A stretch of 64,000 nt of DNA from Takakia lepidozioides. Its lineage: Eukaryota; Streptophyta; Takakiopsida; Takakiales; Takakiaceae. Position numbers and translations under genes: made by a program. This document shows, piece after piece, positions 57,801 to 64,000 of this stretch. The notes below the pieces were generated by a model. That model ran no database searches, had not been told where the DNA came from, and was given only the letters and a program-made list of their open reading frames with translations. Each line of letters opens with the position of its first letter. Positions within the stretch are counted from its first letter, which is position 1. The stretch covers positions 14,136,001 to 14,200,000 of the forward strand of contig CM060731.1 in the NCBI GenBank assembly GCA_030704615.1, read 5' to 3'.

Positions 57801-58760
57801 TCTTGTGGTCAAGGGATACAGCTCTAAAACAAGCGCTTGGTGTCCATTTGGAAATTGAAGAGCTATATTCTAACCGACATAGTCTCACCAGCTAATAATA
57901 ATTGTGCACCAGCTAATAATAGTTGTGGAGAATGAAAGTACCTTTGAGAGCGATGCCCAAGAAGACATCCTGTCAAGTTTAGACTTAGACCCAACGACTT
58001 ATGAAACTTGCCATCGAAGTCTCTGTAGAATTGTATCTGCCTCCACAACATGCACTGGCAATGTCAAGCGCACGACGGGCAAACTTTTCAACCCTTTCGT
58101 TTTCAGTTTCAACTCTTCAACAACATTTTTTTTTTTTAGTACCTTCAGATGAAAACTATTTGAATATTGTGGCATATGAAACGATAGATGTTGGTGTCAG
58201 TACTAGCATGCCTCAGCATTCACTCGCAATAAGATTCTTCCAAACAACTCTACGACTGCATGTACAGCAACAAATAGTGTTTGATCTAATAACCATATTC
58301 ATGCTACGGACATTTATTAAGCTATTGAGGCTTGCAATAGCTATAGCAATTCCTCATGATGTCAAATCCAGGACCAAAGGGTGAGCCCAACGGTTTTTGC
58401 ACCTAACTTCTCGGCCCAAGCAATAATCGTAAATGGGTCATTCATAGCACAACAGATGATGGATTGAACACATTTATCCTTGAAGGCGTCGGCATACTTC
58501 AAAAAATTAGGTACGTGTTGTTGTGAGCACACGCTTGTGTACGCCCCCTGCACTCATTTCTCTCCAGCTGCACCACAATCAAACATTTCTCTAAAAAAGG
58601 TTGGTTGTATGTAACAACTCCCACATACAAAAAGCTGAATGCTAACGCATTTGTAATCACTTGTCCTTCTCCCCTCCACTCCTACCAAGCCACTCAAAAC
58701 TAAAGCAGTTGAGCATTTACAGGAAGGCCAAAGACGACGATCTTCTTGCCCTTCAGAAAG
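48801..58760 (-). CDS. PRXIIF: peroxiredoxin IIF (mitochondrial type II peroxiredoxin), 5' end not found
   Basis: Four minus-strand exons are recognised. The most upstream one ends FLKGKKIVVFGLP at 58722. The next, 58392-58547, has GAYTSVCSQQHVPNF with the peroxidatic Cys, then NDPFTIIAWAEKLGAK. The third, 57942-58036, has IQFYRDFDGKFHKSLGL and LLGHRSQR. The last, 48801-48909, has YALFVDNGNIKVLNVEKKPS and ends NMLKSLA. Phases agree at all joints. The pattern matches plant PRXIIF, a thiol peroxidase of mitochondria. The donor after LGAKT (GTTGGG) is weak. The last intron is about 9 kb and contains a Helitron-like element and tandem repeats. The transit-peptide exon upstream of 58760 was not identified, and a dispersed repeat occupies that flank. 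Confidence 0.85.
48964..49689 (-). pseudogene. Helitron endonuclease/exonuclease/phosphatase domain
   Basis: A 241-residue frame has AIYKPPRMHLEDFLHILTKF, PMIFIGDFSVDML (catalytic GDF-D in place of the usual GDFN) and SQLDHIWTN (the LDHIW motif near the catalytic Asp-His). This is the AP-endonuclease-like fold known from non-LTR elements and Helentrons. It directly follows the helicase region. Confidence 0.8.
49841..51230 (-). pseudogene. Helitron Pif1-type helicase
   Basis: Read across several frames: the Walker A region (FITGVG then TGKTFTL, frameshifted) at about 51180-51215, KMAYTGKAAFNIDGSTIHSS, VDFHQVSPVRD (Walker B region), YELHQVMRQTD, KINMLVELCAGNY with DGLVNGAEG, and LTYTALSRIRTKENLYLL. 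All are standard Pif1/Helitron helicase motifs in order. Confidence 0.88.
51289..53153 (-). pseudogene. Helitron N-terminal and Rep-linked region
   Basis: Frames give EERLVAPRQAFAQIHQL, GQYGIRGSVVH, LPHDDSNIAVYIKRKLEYKH, GYVRPNMVIKALIDLCKT, then AQTHRHRQSCRKKREPICRF followed by HFPLPPM, and later GPLWQANTDAQFILDPYAAA. These are hallmark blocks of Helitron RepHel proteins, particularly those of arthropods. The HUH catalytic block itself falls in a badly decayed stretch around 51850-52170. The linker ORF 51289-51615 lies between Rep and helicase. Confidence 0.82.
54048..54479 (-). CDS. Helitron-associated ORF of unknown function
   Basis: A 143-residue frame with no family I can name. Its first half (KKDLDSSLLNLMHNNPK, QKYSYLNLTVSQISRHAQYL) looks helical and basic, like a small DNA-binding domain. 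The second half is Ser/Asn/Lys-rich. It lies between the OTU and Rep parts in the same orientation. Confidence 0.4.
   Translation of the reverse strand: MTSNVYENENKTNIRFFWKKDLDSSLLNLMHNNPKSTLVYVANLFKQKYSYLNLTVSQISRHAQYLRKKKSNQIKPSEDVISIVKVNKQYNAEYQILTSNSNIKGSTSNKLPNFDNIISRKRKEVMTHQNLTKDSDKENISTV
54939..55530 (-). pseudogene. OTU-like cysteine protease remnant of the Helitron
   Basis: Reading through stops gives YIVGDCLFLF (possible catalytic Cys region), then YVMTMSLSATSGGL, a stop where Trp is expected, GDFTAIFWISDYLKR, and later LDPLHIAFGNSHFEPI with the expected catalytic His. OTU domains are known passengers of Helitrons. Confidence 0.55.
55561..56287. other. intron sequence with two unrecognised frames
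   Basis: Minus-strand frames 55847-56104 and 56095-56346 overlap and could be one protein (SSKKAKVNLILSSDEISTVR, GFPVLTLEGYSNQ). The family is unknown. They could be a further Helitron passenger. Confidence 0.3.
56288..56520 (+). repeat. three tandem units of about 77 bp
   Basis: Each unit contains GCAACAGGAACTACAAGCAC (or a variant), an A-rich run and GTTCACCGAGCTCACTGCAA (or a variant). Confidence 0.75.
56700..56957 (+). repeat. tandem duplication of about 128 bp
   Basis: Two units share GATGGATGGTGGTTG, AGATTGACCATGGATTGAGA and GGCTTGTGGATTGATAAATC. Confidence 0.75.
57120..57670 (-). repeat. tandem array of about 110-bp units with tRNA-like B box
   Basis: About five diverged units share AGGTCCAAGCTACTTTTAG, ACTTGTAGACCCAAGCGAAT and GGGGATTGAACCCACAACCT. 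On the minus strand the last reads AGGTTGTGGGTTCAATCCCC, which fits the RNA polymerase III B box (GWTCRANNC) and the head of tRNA-derived SINEs. An A-box-like TAGCTTGGACC lies upstream in the same strand. Confidence 0.7.
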
Positions 58761-58854
58761 TAAACCACACGAACCAACAACACACAAGTTGTGATTAGTG
58801 CATTCCAATTTCGAAACTGCGCTTCAAGCTTTCCTAACTTGAACATGGTTATCG

Positions 58855-59730
58855 GCTTGGGGCGAGAAACCGATCTGAGGAGGCGCGTGGAGAAGCGACC
58901 CAAATACAGTCGACCTTGGCTAAATGTGCCCTCTTGATGTGTTATAAGGGGTGTATTTGTTATCTTTTTTTACTTCCTAAAATTTTATACTACCGTAGAG
59001 TCCTTCGATGTCCGGCGCATTGCTGCCGAATATTTAATTATTTCAGAGAAAGTAGGTCCGGCACCTAAATTTAGATTTTTACAATTTTTGAACAAGTTGG
59101 TCACATACATTTAAATTACCTCTAGGGAGGTAATTGGGATATATCCTCTAGAGGATAACCCTAATGCGGAATTTCTTTATCGCTTTGACATTGAGGTCAT
59201 TACTTTTCTGAATATTTCAGATAAGCAAAATTTGAATTAATAAACGCCAGACATCGAAGGACTCTACGGTATGCTGCAGTAGGGATGTTATAGTCTATCT
59301 ACGTTGCAGGTTGCAAATTGTCGACATACCACAGTTATTTTCAGTCGATTTGACATGTAACTCCAAGGCGTAACAATAAAGGAGGGTCGATAGTTTGGGA
59401 CTTTCTACTCGAGGACAAATATAATGTCTGTAGCTAAGTCATAGCCACCTTGTTGAATAGATGGATTGTTAATTTGTTGGAGAAGAAACTGGCGGCTGTA
59501 TGAAATAAATGCCCCCGCCGACCATTTCAAGGGCAAATTCTGGGATATATACTTCAGGAGAGCTGTAGAGTGGAATTGGTCTGGAATGGCTGCAGTGTAC
59601 ATTGGACAACCACCCTCATTTTGTACTCTGAACCGTTCAATTCAGCTTGTTTCCCATATGTCGCCTCTACGTGTATAATTTGAAGTAGAGTGAATTGTCA
59701 GACTTATCTCGAATCCACTGCATTGCATTT
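58855..59730. repeat. dispersed repeat, copy B, with MITE inserted
   Basis: Blocks 58855-58915 and 59390-59540 match 2815-3040. Block 59540-59730 matches 4812-5005. The extra 480 bases in the middle contain the MITE at 58992-59269. Confidence 0.65.
58992..59269. mobile_element. MITE with 25-bp terminal inverted repeats and TA duplication
   Basis: The left end CCGTAGAGTCCTTCGATGTC and the right end, its inverted match, agree over 24 of 25 positions. Both are flanked by TA (58990-58991 and 59270-59271). Length is 278 bases with no coding capacity. TA duplication suggests mobilisation by a Tc1/mariner-type transposase. Confidence 0.8.
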
Positions 59731-59739
59731 CACTGAACG

Positions 59740-60019
59740 ATTGGAGGTCTTTGATGAGGAGAAAAACATAATATGAGAAGAATATGAGTGGCACCCCGTG
59801 ACACCCCAAAGATATACATAAGGTTGAAAGGAGGGTGCGCCGCCCTGTGACAGATATAGCTAGCTACAGTGAATCTAATCCCTAAAATGTGGGCACAAAA
59901 CAAAGCTGACAAGGCTAACTACAGGATAAACAATAAAGACCTGCAAACTAATAAGTCTATGCAGATATAGCTAATCTAACCAGTAAAGATAGTAAGCCTG
60001 ATTGTCCTCATTTACAACA
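59740..60019 (-). repeat. copia 3' LTR (approximate)
   Basis: On the minus strand a purine tract AGAGAGGG is followed by TGTTGTAAATGAGG at 60019, the likely LTR start. The far end was placed near 59740 where the dispersed repeat begins. No second copy is available for comparison. Confidence 0.55.
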
Positions 60020-60025
60020 CCCTCT

Positions 60026-60780
60026 CTATAGCCAGGCGCCAGAAACAACAGAGAGATGAGATAAGGATCGAACACCAATAAAATGACGATGCTTCTCAAA
60101 CAATTGTCTGCCTACAGATTTTGTAAAAATGTCTGCATGTTGTTCGTCGGTGGCAACATGTTTGAGTTTCACCTCGCCTTCAAGTATTCGTTCTCTTATG
60201 AAGTGATGTTTTGCTTCTATGTGCTTGGTACGTGCGTGAAAAACGGGATTGAGTGCCAATTTAATATAACCTTGATTGTTGCAATTCAAGTGAAGATCCT
60301 ATAGGGTAGGAATGGAGGCCTTAGAGAGATCCGATTGGATTTGCACATTTTTGCATTCGAGTGAGACTGCAGTGGTAGATAAAGCCTTTAAATATTCTTG
60401 TAATAACCTTCTAAGATAGATTGCTTCCTCTGTGGCTTCAGACAAAGCTTTATATTCGGCTTTTGTAGTGCTGTCTGAAACGGTGGTTTGCATTTTGCTT
60501 GACCATGAAATTGCCCCAGAAGCCATGATGAATCACCACCGGTAGAGCGTCGAGTCTCTAAGCAACCCAAATAATCAGCACCTGAATAACCAGCAAGAGT
60601 TAGATTGGGGCTGTGCTGGAAGTAAAGGCCGTAATCCATTGTTTTCTTAACATAGTGTAGAATGTGATATACTGCTTCCATATGTTGTTGTTGCGGTTTT
60701 GACATAAACCGAGCCACCAATCCGACAGCATATGAAAGGTTTGGGCGAGTGTTAGTTAAGAACAACAATTTTCCCACCAA
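60026..60780 (-). pseudogene. copia RNase H region
   Basis: Frames give LTNTRPNLSYAVGLVARFMS (end of RT), [20 protein letters not shown], and FHARTKHIEAKHHFIRERI, HADIFTKSVGRQLFEKHR, all standard copia RNase H blocks. One to two frameshifts are present. Confidence 0.9.
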
Positions 60781-61324
60781 TTGACAATACTCAGTAATTC
60801 AACCGGAGCAGTGTTCGTTTCTGATTGAGTTACAAATCCGTGGGGAAGTGGTGTGTGCTCGATCCTGCATTCTTCCATGCTTTGGTCCTTCAGAATATGT
60901 TGAGCATATGTACGTTGATGCATTAGCATCCCTTGATCTGTGCGAGCAAACTCAACGCCAAGACATTTAGTGATCTCACCGAGATCCTTCATCTAATATT
61001 TATTTTGAAGTTGTTGTTTTACCTGAGAAATTTTTGAGGCATCATTTCCTGTAACCAAGAGATCATCGACGTACAGCAGCAGGAAAACAACAGAGGATCC
61101 TTCTTCCATATAGTATAGGTTAGGGTCTGCGTCACTGCGGATCCAGCCTTCAGTTCTCAGAAATGAGTCAATCTCGTAATACCATGCAAGTGGAGATTGC
61201 TTTAGCCCATACAAAGATTTCTGTAACTTGCATATCAATGTTCAAGTCTTTTTTCTTCAAAGCCCGGTAGTTGCTACATGTAAATTACCTCTTCATTTCT
61301 ATTAAGAAAAACAGTAACAATGGT
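60781..61324 (-). pseudogene. copia reverse transcriptase, 3' part
   Basis: It contains KLQKSLYGLKQSPLAWYYEI and the catalytic LLLYVDDLLVTGND, then MKDLGEITKCLGVEFARTDQ in another frame. Upstream, to the CACTA junction, a frame reads VTVFLNRNEEVIYM with an in-frame stop before QLPGFEE. Confidence 0.9.
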
Positions 61325-61674
61325 CACTACAACAGATCGCCGTAGTTATGACTGCCAACCGCCGTAGTCATGGTTTTTCCTGACTTTGACCATGACTACA
61401 CCATGTTTTTTTATCTGAAATTGACCTCCCGCAGTCGTTTATACGACTGTAGTCATATGGACGACGATGTAAGTAGTCATCTGTATTACTACATGGCTCC
61501 GGAATGGGCGGAAGGCTGATCAACGACAATTGATCAGATTTAGTTAACCACTCATAGTCATTTTCATGACTACAGTGCACATGGATGAGGTTACATAGTC
61601 ATGAGGACTACTGGGGATTTTGTAATTTGGTGTGTATAATACAATTAAAACACCATATGATCACATAAATGAGT

Positions 61675-61745
61675 AATGGGTGTATTGGTTAGCAGGTAAT
61701 GAACTAAAATGTTATAACAAAGAGGTTGCAGGTTCAAACTCCTTC
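61675..61745 (+). repeat. tRNA-like (SINE-head) segment inside CACTA element
   Basis: GGTTAGCAGGTAATGAAC resembles an A box and GAGGTTGCAGGTTCAAACTC contains a B box (GTTCAAACT). Spacing is about 40-45 bases. This suggests a SINE or decayed tRNA. It is short and diverged. Confidence 0.4.
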
Positions 61746-61884
61746 AAGTACAATCAAATTGATAAGATGACCCTAGGGTTAGTAGGCGAGCTAGGAATAG
61801 CACGTGACACACTACATAGGCTGTCACGTGGTTTTTATTATTATTATAAAAATGCATTATGCCACGTAGCGCAACGCGGCGTCT

Positions 61885-61885
<1 letters not shown>

Positions 61886-61929
<44 letters not shown>
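61886..61929. repeat. (TA)n microsatellite
   Basis: About 20 TA dinucleotides in an uninterrupted row. Confidence 0.95.
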
Positions 61930-61931
<2 letters not shown>

Positions 61932-62176
61932 TTTTTCTTTTTAAAATCAATTGCGTCTTGCCACATGGCGCGACAGCGGCGACTGTAGTATGGTATATAT
62001 GACTGCAGTGAGAGATGTCACTTGGTTCATCTGACTGTAGTCATCCGGACCGTACCATCTTATACTCATTGTATTCACTTGGTTTGCACGACTTACAGTC
62101 ATATAAGTCATATGTATCATTTATGAATGTAAAATAGTCATATATACAGTGACAAATACTGCGATCAATTGTAGTG

Positions 62177-62464
62177 TGTCCATGTGTGAATTGGCCACCC
62201 AGCAGCACCTGTCATCGCTATGATAGCCCTCAAAGTTGACTAGCAAAGAACTGGAGCAAAAGTTTCTTTGTAATCAATCCAGTGTTGTTGCTCTATGCCT
62301 CTAGCCATAAGTCGTGCTTTGAGACGAGTCCTGGTTGGATTGTTGAGGTCAATGATGGGCTTAGCGCTATAAATCCATCTGGCCGACAGTGGAGGTCTAT
62401 CCGATGGTAACTCAGTCAGTTCCCAAGTCTTGTTCTTCAGCAAAGACTCAAATTTTTCCCGCAT
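62177..62464 (-). pseudogene. copia reverse transcriptase, N-terminal part
   Basis: It reads EKFESLLKNKTWELTELPSD, ARWIYSAKPI and HWIDYKETFAPVLC, the opening blocks of copia RT, then on to the CACTA junction with LRAIIAMTGAAGWPIHTW in another frame. Confidence 0.9.
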
Positions 62465-62646
62465 TACAGCATTCCAACCCCATCATTGAATGCCTCAGAG
62501 AAAGTGATAGAATCAGTCACGGGGTCACTAATTTCCACAACGTACAGTTCCATGTCATCTGGTAAGTAGAGCTCAAAATCATTGTATTTGTTCAGAATTT
62601 TTCATCTTGAAGCCCTATTAAAACGGTGAGTAGGCTGCATAGGCCG

Positions 62647-63740
62647 TTAGCTAGTATTTGACGTAGAAGCTTCATTGGTGGAATCAATCTGCCGCTGAGG
62701 TTCCAATGAAGGTCTGTCCTCATCAGTAGCAGCTTCAAAGTGTTGCTCTAGTTCAGGCTGCTCATGCTGATGATGTTCTTGGGCAATCTCATTCTCTGGC
62801 TTACGAGGGTGAGGCTGATCTGGACCAAGAACAAGCAACAATTCATCGAAGAATGTGGGAGGATGAGGTACATGCTGGAAATCCCCAGGCGCGTCTTCAA
62901 CAAAGTATTCGACGACGAAGTGGATCGTAGTACCAGGAGCCTTTAGTTTAAGTATCTTAACCAACAAGAACTGCCTGAACTGCCTTAGTATGAAGTTTGG
63001 ACCTAAATTGAGAGGGAATATGGACAAAGGCAATACATCCGAGAACAAGGAGATGATAAAGGTTGGGTTTATTACCGTCGAGTGCTTGAAAATGGGTTTT
63101 AAGATGTAGAGCCCGAGTACAACAACGGTTAAGGACGTAGGCAGTAGCACGAATATCTTCCATCCAGACGAAACTGGGGAATTTGGAGTCTATGAAGATA
63201 GCACGAGCAGCTTCGAGCAAAGTCCGATTCTTCCGCTCAACAACACCATTTTGATGTAGGGTGCTGGGAGCAGTCAATTGCGACGAATTCCATGGTAGTA
63301 GCAGTATTGAAGAAAGTCATGAGACATGTACTCGCCACCACGGTTTGTCCTCAGACAGGAAATTCTCGACTGGAATTGACTTTCAATCATGGCCTTGAAC
63401 TCCTTAAAACAAGCAAAAGTTTCACTTTTATTAGCGAGAAAATACACCCAAGTAAAGCGAGAGTAATCGTCAATCAATGTTAAAACATACTTGGCAGAAA
63501 CAGTCATTTTACTGGTCCACATAAGTCCGAATGTATCTGCTGAAATGGTCGGGTTGTTTGTTGTTTGGAATTCTTTCGCGATGCTACTTAGCAATTTATG
63601 CAAGAGGTGCATGTTCGTTTGGCCAATGGAAGTTTGGGAATCCATGTGACTAGCTTCTTAGTCGTCATATGATAAGCCGATTGGAAATTAAGATGACCAA
63701 GCCGCATGTGCCAAAGATCGACCACATCAATATCGGTTTG
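62647..63740 (-). pseudogene. copia integrase
   Basis: The zinc region DLWHMRLGHLNFQSAYHM lies at about 63680-63740. The core (63274-63645) has LTLIDDYSRFTWVYFL with the first Asp. The second Asp site reads CLRTNRGGEYMS where LRTDNGGEY is usual, so the catalytic Asp is lost. HQNGVVERKNRTLLEAARAI follows in the next frame (62957-63277), then the C-terminal LLVLGCIAFVHIP and a linker. Confidence 0.9.
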
Positions 63741-64000
63741 TGAATTTTAAGAACTTGGGGTGGTTTTGAAACAACCTCGTGTAACAGATATATGTGGATG
63801 ACAATGATTGAATGAAGGAAGAGAAATGATACCTCGTGAATATCGATGCGCGTGTTGGCCAGGCAATGCAGCAGAAAGACGATACAAGTTGTTACGTGGA
63901 TTTCGAATAGCTTGAAGAGCAACAAGCTGAGGATTATCTTCATCAAACAGTACGTAACAAGCTTTGGAATAAAAAAGAATAAGATGCCCAACATGATCTG
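63741..64000 (-). pseudogene. copia protease/pre-integrase region, cut by window end
   Basis: The sequence continues the copia polyprotein upstream of integrase, but the frames are damaged and no protease motif is visible before the window ends. Confidence 0.4.

Larger units (their letters stand above)
61325..62176. mobile_element. non-autonomous CACTA (En/Spm) element inserted in copia RT
   Basis: Ends are CACTACAACAGATCGCCGTA on the left and the inverted CACTACAATTGATCGCAGTA on the right. Near the ends, short words such as CGTAGTCATG and GACTGTAGTCAT recur in both orientations, as in CACTA subterminal regions. The flanking triplets GGT and TGT differ by one base and would be the 3-bp target duplication. 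Removing the element rejoins the RT frame (IHTWT then IVTVFLN). It has no transposase. Confidence 0.85.
59740..64000 (-). mobile_element. Ty1/copia retrotransposon, runs off the window, interrupted by CACTA element
   Basis: From the right, minus-strand order is pre-integrase domain, integrase, RT (split), RNase H, polypurine tract and 3' LTR. The order integrase before RT is the copia order. Frames are broken in many places. The 5' LTR and gag start lie beyond the window. Confidence 0.9.

Overview
The window looks like nuclear DNA of a land plant, probably a seed-free one (fern, lycophyte or bryophyte grade). The plant assignment rests on intron-containing genes with plant-type products, PPR gene fragments and abundant plant-type LTR retrotransposons. 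The seed-free guess is an inference from the style of the Ty3/gypsy elements and is not proven. About two thirds of the window is transposon-derived.

Host genes: (1) two tandem genes for small heavy-metal-associated (HMA) proteins at 0.5-1.2 kb and 4.0-4.6 kb (+). (2) The first two exons of a tRNA (guanine-N7)-methyltransferase gene (TRM8/METTL1 type) at 23.1-24.1 kb (-). (3) A complete dihydroorotase gene at 25.5-28.4 kb (+), divergent from the methyltransferase. (4) A complete homocysteine S-methyltransferase gene at 29.0-32.1 kb (-), convergent with dihydroorotase. (5) A xanthoxin-dehydrogenase-like short-chain dehydrogenase at 46.3-48.0 kb (+) with one apparent 1-nt frameshift. (6) A mitochondrial-type peroxiredoxin IIF gene whose exons lie at 58.7, 58.5, 58.0 and 48.8 kb (-), with a 9-kb intron filled by a Helitron-like element.

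Mobile DNA, left to right: a palindrome-containing tandem array (6.2-6.8 kb); a LINE 3' end (7.8-9.7 kb); a chromodomain Ty3/gypsy element on the minus strand (10.3-16.5 kb) next to an oppositely oriented LTR (17.1-17.5 kb) with PPR fragments between; copia fragments (21.5-22.9 and 32.6-33.6 kb); a large Ty3/gypsy element on the minus strand (34.3-46.0 kb); the AT-rich Helitron (about 49.0-55.5 kb); tandem repeats carrying a tRNA-like B box (57.1-57.7 kb); and a copia element (59.7-64 kb) interrupted by a non-autonomous CACTA element.

The most striking object is the 34.3-46.0 kb Ty3/gypsy element. Its order is ORF0, gag (two zinc knuckles), protease, cytosine-5 DNA methyltransferase, reverse transcriptase, RNase H, integrase, PHD finger. 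It therefore joins an epigenetic writer and a putative chromatin reader in one polyprotein. All copies seen here carry frameshifts. The second most striking object is the Helitron. It is AT-rich, encodes OTU, Rep, Pif1 helicase and a C-terminal endonuclease, and its protein style resembles animal (arthropod) Helitrons more than plant ones, which raises the possibility of horizontal transfer.
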